DNA of 64,000 bases from Herbidospora sakaeratensis (GTDB lineage Bacteria > Actinomycetota > Actinomycetes > Streptosporangiales > Streptosporangiaceae). The position numbers and the translations under genes are program-made. The DNA lies in NCBI RefSeq assembly GCF_001570525.1, contig NZ_BBXC01000017.1, positions 134,074 through 198,073 on the forward strand, written 5' to 3'. Position 1 is the first letter of the stretch. Every line of letters starts with the position of its first letter. Shown piece after piece: positions 48,091-58,300 of the stretch. Below the pieces are notes generated by a model that had not been told where the DNA came from, searched no databases, and saw only the letters and a list, made by a program, of their open reading frames with translations.

Positions 48091-48284
48091 GTGGCCTCCC
48101 CGCCCGGGGAGGCGTCGCGCTTGACGCCGTTCGTGATGCGGACGCTCAGGACGGTGGCGACCCGTCGCCATTTCTCCTCGGACCAGCGTGGAGAACGGGC
48201 GGCTTGTCGTCTGCCCCACTCCCGAGCAGACACAGGACCGGGTTCAGAGTTCAGGTGGGCTCCTTTCCTCGTGGGCGGAGCCAC
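48087..48284 (-). CDS. Small basic protein upstream of and coupled to the rep gene
   Basis: A basic protein of up to 65 residues whose conserved-looking core is SAREWGRRQAARSPRWSE followed by RRVATVLSVRI. The stop overlaps the rep ATG by 4 nt. Start is uncertain: GTG 48284 opens the frame, but the strong AAAGGAG lies ahead of a CTG at 48254, and a GTG occurs at 48233. Small proteins of this kind often precede rep in actinobacterial elements; function unknown, possibly excisionase or replication helper. Confidence 0.6.
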   Translation of the reverse strand: MAPPTRKGAHLNSEPGPVSAREWGRRQAARSPRWSEEKWRRVATVLSVRITNGVKRDASPGGEAT

Positions 48285-48684
48285 CGCCGTACCGGGCGGG
48301 TCGCGACGTGCATCACCGACGCCGAGGCAGCCTGAAGACAGCTCTTGGCGATGGTGAGCGGCAGCGAGAGATCAGAAATGGAGTGCGGCGAGAGTGGGGA
48401 TGGCGCTCTCTGGGTGGACACCTACCGCCGGGCCGGGTCTCTCCGGCGGATCATCGGTGATCAGTTCGTGGTGTTGTGCCCGGTCTCTTGTATGCGCCTG
48501 AGTGGTTCGCCGAGATGCTCGCTGTGCCGTGCCGTGGGGAAGACGATGGCTTCTTGCGTTGCTTCGTTTGTACCACTCCGGCGAGCGTTGATGCAGGTCA
48601 CGAGATGTGAGGCAGGGATGTCCCCTGACGTTCCGTGGCGTCCCCCTGCGTCCCCTGATGCTCCTAGACGTCCCGCTGCCTATG
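48285..48684. other. Intergenic region between rep unit and integrase terminator
   Basis: About 400 bp with no supported gene. It likely contains the promoter of the rep unit on the minus strand. Repeated CGTCC/CGTCCC elements occur at 48625-48680. Confidence 0.4.
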
Positions 48685-48729
48685 AGAAAAGAAAGGGAGC
48701 TGTGGCCAGTTGGTGAGGCCGTAGCTCCC
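48685..48729 (-). terminator. Terminator of serine integrase 1
   Basis: On the minus strand GGGAGCT...GGCC (48729-48717) pairs with GGCC...AGCTCCC (48707-48695), followed by TTTCTTTTCT. Confidence 0.8.
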
Positions 48730-48754
48730 TGAAGACGTCCTCGGACGTCCTGCG

Positions 48755-50263
48755 TTAGTCCTCTCGCCAGATGGGCTCAAGAAGATCGGGGTTGAACTTC
48801 TTTCGCCCGCCGCCGCACGGGTGAATGATCACCGCGTGGAGGGCCTCGCGGATGTAGGTCCGCTTCACCGTCAGCGGGAGCCCGCCGTCCTCCTCCGCGA
48901 GGAACCAGCGTCGCCAGATCTCGCTCACGTCAGCGTTGGAGCGGCTCCGTTGCCGCTGAACGGACGCGGCGAAGCCTTGGGCCTCCGTCCGCAGTCGCGC
49001 GATCTGCTTCTCCAGGTCGGCTGCGGTCGGGAAGAAGAGTTCGTTGCTGACGTTGCCCAAGGCCCATTGGGTGCGCAGCGTTTCCAAGCGCTCCTTCGCA
49101 CCGTCGTATTCGGCCTGTTTCGCCCAGGTGGCCTGTTCGGTCGATGCGGAGAGTTGCACTTCTTCGAGCTTGGCTAACACCGCCTCTGAGATGTAGAGGT
49201 CCACCATGTCGCCACGACGCCCCAGGCCGCCGCAGCCGCCGGCAGACTTGGCGGGGCACAAGTAGATGTGCTGCACACAGTCCTTGCTGTGAGAGACACG
49301 GAGCGAGGTGTTGCACAGCGAACCGTCTGCCTTGGGCCTGCCACAGCGGAGTGTGCCGGTGAGCAGGTAATTCGGCTCGCGGAAGTCCTGCGGGAGGATT
49401 TGCCCAACGCGGCCGTCAGGGTAGACGTAGTGCCCTTTCCTGGCGTCGAAGTGGCTCTTCACCGCCATCCACTGTTCCGGCGTCACGATCGGTTCCCAGG
49501 AGCCGACGACGGGGTTACCGTCCGGCCCGCGAACCAACTCGTTGTTGATCTGCCGCCAGCCACAGACCCTGGGGTTGAGAACGGTGACCTTGAGAGAGCT
49601 CGATGTCCACGGGTTGCCCAACGAGGTGATGACTCCGTCCCGCTGCCACTGCATGGCGATCGAGTGCAGTGACCGTCCCGCGATCAGATCGAGGATCGCT
49701 TGCCGTACGAGGGGAGCTTCGGCGGGGTCGAGGGCAAGCCGGTCGGGCATCCATCCGAAGGGGCGCGTACCGCCGACAGGCAATCCCTGCTCTGCACGGG
49801 TCCGATGGGAACGGCGCATGCGCCGCTGCATCTTGCGGACCTCCATCTTGGAGATCACCGCACCGAATAGGCCCATGCTCTCGGCGTCTTCGTTGTAGAG
49901 GTCCTTCGCTCCGCGAGCGTCGGCGAAGACCCGGCCGTCCTGGTACGTGATCGCCTCGGCGAAGCGTTCGTAGTCGCCCGGTCGTCGCGCGAGCCGATCT
50001 TCCGCGACGATCACGACGCCCTGGACGGTGGTGCCGTCCGGGAGTTCACCGGCGCGCAGAGCCTTGAGCATGGCTTCAAAGTCGTCGCGGACCACGTCGG
50101 CCTTGGCCGCCGACTTGTCGTTGTCGGTGTACTCGCGGACGACCGTCCATCCGAGGCGGGCGGCAGTCTCGCGGTTGAGCTTGTGCTGGTCCTGAACACC
50201 GTGTTCATCCCGCCTGACGTCGGCGGAGATGCGAGCGTAGGAGACGACCGGAATCTGATCCAT
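48755..50263 (-). CDS. Large serine recombinase (integrase) of segment 1
   Basis: A 502-residue large serine integrase. The catalytic domain opens VVSYARISADVRRDEHGVQ with Ser13 as nucleophile, and VIVAEDRLARRPGDYERF is the second motif. A recombinase domain follows (GGTRPFGWMPDRLALDP), then the zinc ribbon (YLLTGTLRCGRPK ... HIYLCPAKSAGGCGG) and a coiled-coil stretch (TWAKQAEYDGAKERLETLR). ATG 50263 has GAGGGGG upstream. The gene starts about 95 bp from the core at 50357, the expected place for its own att site. Confidence 0.93.
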   Translation of the reverse strand: MDQIPVVSYARISADVRRDEHGVQDQHKLNRETAARLGWTVVREYTDNDKSAAKADVVRDDFEAMLKALRAGELPDGTTVQGVVIVAEDRLARRPGDYERFAEAITYQDGRVFADARGAKDLYNEDAESMGLFGAVISKMEVRKMQRRMRRSHRTRAEQGLPVGGTRPFGWMPDRLALDPAEAPLVRQAILDLIAGRSLHSIAMQWQRDGVITSLGNPWTSSSLKVTVLNPRVCGWRQINNELVRGPDGNPVVGSWEPIVTPEQWMAVKSHFDARKGHYVYPDGRVGQILPQDFREPNYLLTGTLRCGRPKADGSLCNTSLRVSHSKDCVQHIYLCPAKSAGGCGGLGRRGDMVDLYISEAVLAKLEEVQLSASTEQATWAKQAEYDGAKERLETLRTQWALGNVSNELFFPTAADLEKQIARLRTEAQGFAASVQRQRSRSNADVSEIWRRWFLAEEDGGLPLTVKRTYIREALHAVIIHPCGGGRKKFNPDLLEPIWRED

Positions 50264-50302
50264 GGAACCCCCTCGCATGAACTATTGCGGAGAGGCTAGT
50301 AC

Positions 50303-50428
50303 TACCACCAGCAGTATTTGCACAAGAACGTGAATGGATACTGCGGGATCGGCGGGACGGGTGTCAACGCAGGTGACCCGTCTAACTGGTGCCCTACGGG
50401 GCTGACCAGTTCCTCTTCCGAAGAGTAG
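50303..50428 (+). pseudogene. Detached msrA 3' end (type B)
   Basis: Without a start codon, the frame reads [20 protein letters not shown], then VNAGDPSNWCPTGLTSSSEE and a stop. The first half matches msrA residues 190-208 almost exactly but with different, AT-richer codons, so it comes from another genome. The C-terminal tail differs from the resident one yet keeps the resolving Cys-Pro. Confidence 0.8.
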
Positions 50429-50476
50429 TACGCGCGCCGGTGAGACCTCCGGCGGCTGTGGCCGTTCGGAGGTCTC
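50357..50476 (+). repeat. Type B att-like direct repeat, copy 1
   Basis: Begins ACGGGTGTCAACGC and runs through the msrA-like tail and its terminator hairpin. Matches 51253-51372 at roughly 85 percent by eye. The two copies enclose the toxin-antitoxin pair. Confidence 0.8.
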
Positions 50477-50479
50477 TTT
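50442..50479 (+). terminator. Terminator behind the type B msrA tail, copy 1
   Basis: GAGACCTCCG (50442-50451) pairs perfectly with CGGAGGTCTC (50467-50476), followed by TTTCGTT. Confidence 0.75.
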
Positions 50480-50553
50480 CGTTCGAGGATCGCTGTGCAG
50501 ACATGTCTTCAACCCCCGGACGGCTAACAAGCCACGCATATAGCATCATCGCT

Positions 50554-50910
50554 ATGACCTGGGGTACGGTTGAGCTGGAGCCTGAGGTTCGCGAGTGGCT
50601 CGAAAAGTTGCCGGTGGCCTCATTCGCGAAAGCCGCCTTCTATATCGACCTCCTGGCGGCTGAAGGCCCACTACTGGGAGAGCCGTACACGCGGCAACTC
50701 GACGGCAAGCTTCGCGAGCTGCGGTTCCACTTGGATGATCTATCAATGCGGGTGAGCTACTGGATCGCCCCGCACAGACGGATCGTCCTACTGACGGTCT
50801 TCCACAAGACGCGAATGAGGGAAGATCGAGAAGTGGATCGAGCTCGGCGGGCATTGCTGCGCTGTGTCGATCAGGCGCACACGGTGGATGTGGATGAGGA
50901 GCCGGCATGA
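50554..50910 (+). CDS. RelE/HigB-type toxin
   Basis: A 118-residue protein of the RelE/ParE superfamily, HigB/Gp49-like branch: VELEPEVREWLEKLP, then YTRQLDGKLRELRFHLDDL and IVLLTVFHKTRMR. Such toxins cut mRNA at the ribosome. A TATAGCAT sequence just upstream may be the -10 element, giving a very short leader. The toxin gene comes first and its stop overlaps the antitoxin start by 4 nt, as in higBA operons. Confidence 0.88.
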   Translation: MTWGTVELEPEVREWLEKLPVASFAKAAFYIDLLAAEGPLLGEPYTRQLDGKLRELRFHLDDLSMRVSYWIAPHRRIVLLTVFHKTRMREDREVDRARRALLRCVDQAHTVDVDEEPA

Positions 50911-51206
50911 GTGAGGACACGACGTGGGAGGAACTCCGGCGGCGGCGGCTGGCCGAGCCTGGCGCGAGTGAAGCTTATGAGGCGGCACGTCTGGCGTTCG
51001 AGCTCGGGAAAGCCGTACGGCGGATGCGAGAAGGGTACGGGTGGAGTCAGGCGGAATTGGCCGTCGCTGCGGATATGACGCAATCCGCTGTGGCACGCTT
51101 CGAAGCTGGCGGCACGGTTCCGACTCTTCCCGTACTCGAGCGGTTGGCGAGGGCGTTGAACGCTGACCTTGAGGTGCGGATCAGTCCGCGAGCCCCGGCT
51201 GCTTGA
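50907..51206 (+). CDS. HigA-type XRE antitoxin
   Basis: A 99-residue antitoxin with a helix-turn-helix at residues 35-85 (AVRRMREGYGWSQAELAVAA, TQSAVARFEAGGTVPTLPVL) that would bind the operon promoter; the N-terminal 30 residues are helical and probably cap the toxin. ATG overlaps the toxin stop. Together they form an addiction module for the island. Confidence 0.88.
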   Translation: MSEDTTWEELRRRRLAEPGASEAYEAARLAFELGKAVRRMREGYGWSQAELAVAADMTQSAVARFEAGGTVPTLPVLERLARALNADLEVRISPRAPAA

Positions 51207-51252
51207 CTCGCTTCGGGAGCCGGTGCCGCCGAGCCATCGCGCACCGGTGGGG

Positions 51253-51372
51253 ACCGGTGTCAACGCGGGTGACCCGTCCAACTGGTGCCCTACGGGGCTG
51301 ACCAGTTCCTCGTCTGAGGAGTAGTTCGCGGTTCGGGTGAGACCTCCGGCGGCACGGCCGCTCGGGGGTCTC
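51253..51372 (+). repeat. Type B att-like direct repeat, copy 2
   Basis: Begins ACCGGTGTCAACGC; codons 51256-51324 encode GVNAGDPSNWCPTGLTSSSE-type msrA tail with a stop. The sequence to its left is not msrA-like, so this is a junction rather than a gene. Confidence 0.8.
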
Positions 51373-51376
51373 CTTT
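51339..51376 (+). terminator. Terminator behind the type B msrA tail, copy 2
   Basis: GAGACCTCCG (51339-51348) pairs with CGGGGGTCTC (51363-51372) with one wobble, followed by CTTTATT. Confidence 0.7.
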
Positions 51377-51384
51377 ATTGTGCC

Positions 51385-51528
51385 CTACTTGACGAACGAG
51401 CCCATGCCGCGAGTGGTGACGATCAGGCCGTCTTGGCGCAGTTGGGCGGTGACCTTGCGGATGGTCACGCGGGCGACGTTGAACTCCGACTCCAACTGGG
51501 TGGTGGAGCGGACCGTCTCCTGGCTGGC
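51385..51528 (-). pseudogene. GntR-family regulator remnant
   Basis: The minus strand reads SQETVRSTTQLESEFNVARV, then TIRKVTAQLRQDGLIVTTRG and MGSFVK with a stop: the end of a GntR winged helix. The upstream part is cut off where the transposase remnant begins, so it is a fragment. Confidence 0.65.
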
Positions 51529-51634
51529 CGGGTGCCGGCGATTACACTGCCGCTACGAACGCCGCGCCGACCACTTCGCCTCCTTCGTCGCCATCGCCGC
51601 AGCCCTCATCTGCTACCGCCGCCTCACCAAATGA
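51527..51634 (+). pseudogene. IS5-type transposase C-terminal remnant
   Basis: The plus strand reads CRRLHCRYERRADHFASFVA followed by IAAALICYRRLTK and a stop, the usual end of IS5-group DDE transposases. All catalytic parts are missing. It abuts and truncates the GntR fragment. Confidence 0.7.
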
Positions 51635-51697
51635 GTCACCGTCTTACTGGACCCGCGCCCTACATCGAGCGCTGCCGCCCTGCCCTGACAGGGCGCA

Positions 51698-52276
51698 TCA
51701 CCCGGTTTCCGGCCAGGTCCCGTCGGGGATGCGATACATGGTGCGGGTGGATGTGAACCACTCCTGATCGAGAAAACGTCCCGTGATCCGGCCCGCCATG
51801 CACAACATGAGGTGCAGGTTCCGTCGGTCGTCCTCGCCGAGTTCCAGCCCGTCGGTATAGGCCAGGTAATCGGGGAGATCCATGTGTCCCTCCTCGTCCG
51901 GCGGCCCGGCGTAGCCGAGTTGCCGGCCGTCGTAGTAGAGATACAGCCCCTCAAGGAGGTAGCGGTCGTCGTCGTACCGGACCTGGAAGACCCGCCGCTT
52001 CCCCAGGTTGCGGATGGCGGGGTGATAGGGATAGAGGCCGAAGGCGAGGACGTGTGTCCAGCCTGGCGCGTGCGGGCCGAGCCAGACCGTGTCCGCCGGT
52101 CGTCCCTGGTAGAGGTCGATCAGTGTGCCGAGATCACACTCCTGCCGCGTTTTCTCGTCCACCCGGAGAAGTCTCGCCACCTCCTCCGGGTCGTCGCTTT
52201 CGACCCAGAGCCCATGGAAGTAGTAGCTCAGGTCATACTCGACGAGCAGATCCCACTGGTCGTGCACGGGAAGCAT
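51698..52276 (-). CDS. Candidate immunity protein for the adjacent secreted nuclease
   Basis: A 192-residue acidic soluble protein, not recognised: WDLLVEYDLSYYFHGLWVES, then LGTLIDLYQGRPADTVWLGP and RVFQVRYDDDRYLLEGLYLY. It follows the giant secreted gene by 90 bp on the same strand, and acidity, size and lack of a signal peptide fit immunity proteins of polymorphic toxins. The role is inferred from position only. Confidence 0.6.
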   Translation of the reverse strand: MLPVHDQWDLLVEYDLSYYFHGLWVESDDPEEVARLLRVDEKTRQECDLGTLIDLYQGRPADTVWLGPHAPGWTHVLAFGLYPYHPAIRNLGKRRVFQVRYDDDRYLLEGLYLYYDGRQLGYAGPPDEEGHMDLPDYLAYTDGLELGEDDRRNLHLMLCMAGRITGRFLDQEWFTSTRTMYRIPDGTWPETG

Positions 52277-52366
52277 GATGCCGCCTTGTGTCGGGTTGTG
52301 AACTTGTGTCGGGTCGTGAAGGGGTTGCCGGGCGGTGACCCGGCAACCCCGCTCAGACGAGTGACG

Positions 52367-55300
52367 CTAGTCTACGATCTTCACCCAGAATGGATTGTCG
52401 CTTACCTTGGTTGGAGTTCTCTCCGGGTCGTACGGGATAACTCGATATTGGCCATAGAAGGCCTGGAGCGCGTCCCCGTGGTTCTGGTTGTAACTGGTGT
52501 GGACGGCCCGGACGGAGTAATGGATTCTGTCCTTCGCGGCCCCTTGCTCCGTCGACGCGAAGGGATACTCGTCACACTGAAAGGCGCCGTCGGCATTGTC
52601 GTCGTAGAGATGTTTGAAGTAGTACTTACAGTAGTTTCCCGTCGTCCCGACGATGCTAAAGTCCTCCTGGGGCACATAGACGCTGTGTGACGAGAAGATT
52701 TTGCGATTGGTTTTCTCGTTTCCGTCCGACCCTCTCCAGAGGGCATAGCCCTCGGGGGTGTTCGACGGCTTGGCGTAGTTTCCGGAGATGATCTTCTTCC
52801 GCTCGTTCCCGAGGGGCCCCCTGATCGGCGGGTACTTGACGTCATCCCGATCATCGGTCGTGTCTCCCGGGCGGAAGGGTGGGAAGGTGCCAGCGTTCTC
52901 GTTCTGGTTCAGGGCGGTCTCGATGTGATTGATCACCGGCAGGAAGTTCTTGTTCTTGCTTTTCGACATGGTGAAGACGCGGTCGGCCCTGATGTTGACG
53001 CAACCGCCCTTGTGCTGCTCGCCGAATAACCCGGCCTGCCTCCAGTCGCAGCGGAAACTGGGGGCGTTGAGGTTGTTCGGCGGAACGCCGTGTCCCCAGC
53101 GGACCACCCCGAGTCGCTCACCCTTCGACCCGAGGATCTCCTGGTCCCACAGGCGCAGCTTGCCCTGCTTGCCTTCGTATGCCGTGATCGCGGGCATGAT
53201 GGAGCAGGTTGCCCGGTCCTTGGGAGCCGTGGGCTGCGACGTCGAGATGGTGAATGGGGAATATCCGCTGCGCCAGCTTTCGATTGTTTTGAGCTGACTT
53301 GGTGCCCCGCTCGTGATGGCGCATTCCGACGACGTCTCCAGGCCGATGCGGATCAGCACGTCATCGAGCTCGTCATCCAATTCGGAACGGCGAATGCCGG
53401 TATTGTAAATCCCGAAATCAGATAGTTTGAGCCAGAACTTCATGTCCTGCGGTTTCATGCCGTCGGTGGAGTCGCCGCCGTTGTAGATCTCCCGGCCCGT
53501 GTTGTTCGCCAGATACGAGTGCGCCACCCAGGTCGCCCGGAAGGAGAAGACGTCGCCGGGGTGCAACAGATTCACCAGGGCCAGCGGGATCTTCAACTGC
53601 TTGGGAACCAGTTTCGACCACGATGCCGGCTTATGATCCTTCCCGTCGCCGTCGTCCTTCTCCTCCCATCCCGTGTACCCGATCCACGCGGTCCAGCAGG
53701 CGTTGTAGGGGCGGTCCTGCATACGGGAGTAGGAGTCGACGAATCTGCCGGAGCTCGCGGTGGCGAGGCAGTCCTCTAGCGATGGATGCCGGTATTTGAA
53801 GGCGGGGATGTAGGGCGCGGCGGCGGCCGCTCTCCGCGTGTCCGGTGTGATCGGTGGGTCCTGGGCGGCCGGAGCCGGCAGAAGAGCGGCGACCTCAGCG
53901 GACGCCAGGGGCCGCTGGTAGATCTCGACCTCATCGAGGTCGCCCCGCATCCTGGTGCCCAGCGTCATGGCGGTGTCCGCGTGCCATGGTGTGAAGGTCA
54001 CGGGTGAGGTCTTTACCAGGTTCCCGTTGAGGTACAACGAAGCGGCCCCTGCCTCCGCGTCGTACACCCCGGCCAGGTGGAACCACTCGTCGACCGGTGC
54101 CTCGACGTCGGACAACACGCCTTCGACCGCCGCGTCGGCGACGTCGCCACTCGTGAAGGTGAACACCAGTCCGTGATGAGCCTCGTTGCCGAGCCGGAAG
54201 GGCGCCTGGTGGGTGCCTCGTTGCTCGGCCACGCTGTAGTCACCGTCCTTGTCGCTCCAGCGCAGCCACGCGGCCGCGGTGAAGCTCTGGTCGGTCTGGA
54301 TCACCGGATCGGCCGTCTGGGCCAGGGGCTCCTCACCGGGCTGCGTGACGTCAAGGGTGGCCTGCTGCCAGTCCGACCACGGCGAGGGTGCCTGGTCGGT
54401 GACCGCCCGCAACCGCCATCGGACCGTCCATCCGTCGGTGAGTTCGCCGCCGGGTACCGGTATTGCGGCCTGGGCGCCCGAGGCGACGCCGTCGACGCCG
54501 CCGGTCCAGATCTGGGCGCCGTCGTGCTCGATCTCGGCTTCGGCCCGCAGGGGCTGGCCGGTCGGGTGGGTGACGACGGCCCTGAGGGTGGGCGTCAGCA
54601 TGGTGAGCACCGTGGCGCCGTCCACCACCTTCGACGGGGTGATCGTCAGGGCGGTGGCGGTGGGCTTGGGCACCACGACGGTGAAGGACTGCCAGTCCGA
54701 CCAAGCCGACTGCGCGGTGGCCGAGACCGCGCGGGCCCGCCAGCGCACCTGCCACCCGTCGGTCAGCGTCCCGGCGGGAACGGCGATGACAGCCTGCGTG
54801 CCGGCCGGTGCGTCGTCCACGCCGCCGGTCCAGACCTGGACCGCGTCGTGCTCGATCTCGGCTTCGGCCCGCAGTGGCTTACCGGCCGGGTCGTTCACCT
54901 GAACCAGGAGGGAAGGGGCGCGGCTGGACGTGACGATCCCATCACCTACCTGCTCCGACGGGGTGATCTGCAGAGCGGTCACGGCCGGTTCTGAGACCGG
55001 GTCGGGCTCGTCGACGGCCAGGGACTGCCAGTCCGACCACGGCGAGGCGACCGTCGTGGCGGTGTTGACGGCCCTGACCCGCCAGCGGACCCGCCAGCCG
55101 TCGGTCAGCGTCCCGGCCGGAACCGTCAGGCTCGCCTGGGTGCCGGAGGCGACGCCGCCCACGTTCCCGGCCCAGATCTGGCCGGCCCCCTGCCCGGTGG
55201 CGGCCGGGTCGTGCTCGACCACGAAGTCAACCCGCACCTGCTGGGCGGCCGGGTCGGTGACTGTGGTGTGCAGGGCAGGGGTCACGCTCGTGGTCGTGGT

Positions 55301-58300
55301 AACACCATTCACCAGCTGTGACGGGGTCACCTGGAAGGCCCCGACCGTCGGGTTCGGCACGTCGACTGTGGCCGCCAGCCAAGCCGACCAAGCCGAGGTG
55401 GTGCCCGCCACGACGTTGGCCGCACGGGCCCGCCAGCGGACCCTCCACCCGTCGACCAGATTCCCGGCCGGGATGGCCACGGTGGCCTGCCCGCCGGAGG
55501 TGACCGTGCCCGAGGAGCCCGTCCAGATCTGGCCGGTGCCCTGCCCGGTCACGGCCGGGTCGTGCTCGACCTCGAACTGACCGGTCAGGTTCGCACTGGC
55601 GACGTCGGTGACGGTGCCGGACAGGCTCGGAGTGAGGGAGGTGAGCGTCGTGACGCCGTTCACCACCTGTGCCGGGGTGGCGGTCAGCGCGCTGACGACC
55701 GGCGCCGAGGTGACCGTGGTGACGGTCAGCGTCGGGGCCGGGCCGTAGCCGAACCAGTCCTCAGTGGGCGAGAAGACCCGGTAGTTCTCCGTCGTGCTCG
55801 ACTCGTTGGGGTGCATCAGCACCAGGCCGTGGTTGGCCGCTCCGGCCGCCCAGTCCTGGGCGATGCCGGTGACCGTCCATTCCATTGGCCCCGTGCCTGC
55901 CGAGCACCCCTCGCCCTTCCCGGTGAACGAGGTCTGGGCGTCCTCAGTCGTCGTGGCGGGCTTGTTGCCCCACAGCAGGTTGTTCTGGCTCCAGGTGCTG
56001 GTCAGGCGGCGGACCTGAATTCCGGCGCCAACCGTGGTCCCGCAGCCGCTGGAGTCGAAGTTGGTCAGCGCCAGTTTCGCGTTGGTGACATTCGCCCCGG
56101 CCAGGCCGGTCGTGGTGAACCGCAGGTGCACCCGGCCGAGTTGCCCGTCGAACCGGCCCGCCATCAGATAGGGGGCCGAGGGGTCGGCGGGAACAAAGAG
56201 GTTGTCCTCCGACCACACGTCGACGTCATTGGTGAGCGTCAGCGTGGTGGTCGGATCCACTCTCACCGGATACCTCGTCTCCGGATCGGACAGGAACGCG
56301 TGGTCCGGCTTGAGCACGAGTTCGGTCCGCCCGTCCTTCGTGACGACCTCGGTAGCGATCTTCACGCTGTCGGCCCGCTCGGCGATGGCCTTGTTCTTGG
56401 CCTCCCACATCACTGGCTGCGGCGCCGACGCCACCGTCTTTTTCTTTCCAGTACGGCTGGTCAGCAGCAACCGGCCGCCCTTGTCCTCCGACAACGTCAA
56501 CCCGCCGGTGTCCACCCCGATGCGTAACTCCAGCGGTTTCTCCGGTCGTTCTCGCAGCACCACGTCGTGGCGGAAACCGGTCGGCAGCACGGTCACCACG
56601 AGGTCCGCGCCCTTGCCGGCCGCGTCCGGGTAGGTGGCGACGTTCTTCTCTACCGTCGGACGGGGAAGCGGCGTCGGCCAGCGCAGCGAATAGGACTGCC
56701 CGTCGGCGGTGGTCATGGACACGAAAGCGCCCGTCCCGCCGTTGGCGACCGTCAGAGCGAAGCCCGAGTCGACCGCCTTGGGCGCCAGCGCCCCGTTCCG
56801 CTCGACCAGCGTCGGGTCGATCGGCACCCACACGTCGCCCTGCCTGGCCCGGACCGGCCCGGCCGTGACCTCGGTCGTGTACGTCTTCCCGTCAGGTTGC
56901 GCGTAGGTGATGCTGGTCGGTGTCGTCTCAGCGGCCACCTCCACGGCCTTCCCCTGCCCGGACGCCGTCCGCGAAGCGGCGACCCGTGCCTGCGACGGCG
57001 TGTTGGAGACGGCGGTCCCGCTCTTCCCGGCGATCCACGCCGCCGTGTCGTTCAGGCTCGCATGATGATCGTTCCCGGACGTGTCGGCCGCCGTCGCGCC
57101 CTCTCCGTCATCGAACGTCCACTGGCCTGCGGCCTGCGCGACCGTCGTAAAGGACCAGGTCCGGGGAGACATCATGTTGTCCCACAGGTCCGTCGCCCCG
57201 GTGACGACGGCCTTGTAGGTCGTCCCCGGTCGCAGTGCCTGCGCAGGGGTGAAGGTCACCTCGGTCTCGGTGCCGTCGTACCCGAGGGTGCCCTCGACCT
57301 CGGTGCCGTCGGCGTCTTCGAGGATCACCTCGGCGCCGGCGACCGGCTCGTGGAAGGCGACCTTCAGTGTCATGTCGAGCGGCACCTCGACGGCACCGTC
57401 CGCGGGTTCGGTCGAGACCACCTGTGGTGCCCGGGTGTCCTCGCCTCCGCCCTCGTATCCCTCCGTGCCGATGTCGAGCTGATCCGTCTCAACCTCGTAG
57501 GCGTCTCCCTGACGTTGCCCTGAGATCTGGCCACCGAGTTCGTCGCCGATGGTTATCTGCTCATTCTCCCCGGGTTCGTAGATCGATCGGGCGATGGCGT
57601 CCTCGTACGAGGGGAAGCTCGTGATCGGATCGGGTGAGGTGAAGAAGAAGTCCTTGATGACCGGTTGGACGGGGAGTTCGAAGTCGACCGTCAGGATGGG
57701 CGGGTGGAGCTGCCCCTTGCAGGACTCCAGCGGCGTGGTCCGGCACCCACCCGCCTCGTCGGAGCGGTAGCGGCGCCAGTTCCGCAGGTCCGACTCGTTC
57801 CCGGCGGTCAGCCGGATGCCGTAGTTGGTTGCACCATCCACCCACGCTTGGACGATCTGGTTGAGTGAATGCGTCAGGTCCCAGGCGTAGGCCATCGAGC
57901 CGGTGCAGTCGTCGCCGTAGGCGCCGAATTCGGTGTCGGCGCCCGCGTTGGTGACCGATGGCTGGGTGTTCCAGTGGAGTGTCGTCTCCTCCCAGTCGGA
58001 GGTGATGCGACTCGCGGTGATCCCGGACCCGACAGAGGTCCCGCAGGCGTTGGACTGGTAGTTCCACAGGTTCAGGTCGGCGTTCTCGACCGTGCTGCCG
58101 GCGAAGCTATCGGGAATGTCGGGGAACTTGAGGTAGCCACGCCAGCGCTTCGCGATGTTGCTTGAGTAGGACTTGCCGACCACGATCTGGTCCTGGGTGA
58201 AGGTGTCCCAGCTGTCCTGGTAGTCAACGTCGTTGATCCAAGTGTCCATGCCGCCGTTGACCCAGTCGCCAGTGTGCCCTTCATACCAGTCGTCTGCGGC

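Larger units (their letters stand above)
41182..50365. mobile_element. Integrative element segment 1: retron, RepSA-type initiator, serine integrase
   Basis: A 9.2-kb segment bounded by ACGGGTGTC cores at 41173 and 50357. It holds a retron, two coupled small genes facing an XRE regulator, an Imm21-like gene, a RepSA-type initiator and a serine integrase at the right end reading leftward. The left 2 kb is clearly poorer in GC than the chromosome. No FtsK/TraB-type transfer gene is present, so it would need help to move between cells. Boundaries are inferred from the repeats. Confidence 0.65.
50366..51261. mobile_element. Segment 2: 0.9-kb toxin-antitoxin cassette between type B repeats
   Basis: A segment containing only the RelE/HigB-HigA pair, bounded by ACGGGTGTC (50357) and ACCGGTGTC (51253), in the same orientation as the outer cores. 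It has no recombinase of its own and could be moved or cut out by a neighbouring integrase. Confidence 0.55.

Noticed and set aside
51380-51634. 84-codon plus-strand frame as a single protein
   Set aside because: Its first half is the antisense of a GntR remnant and its second half is an IS5 transposase tail; it is a chance fusion.
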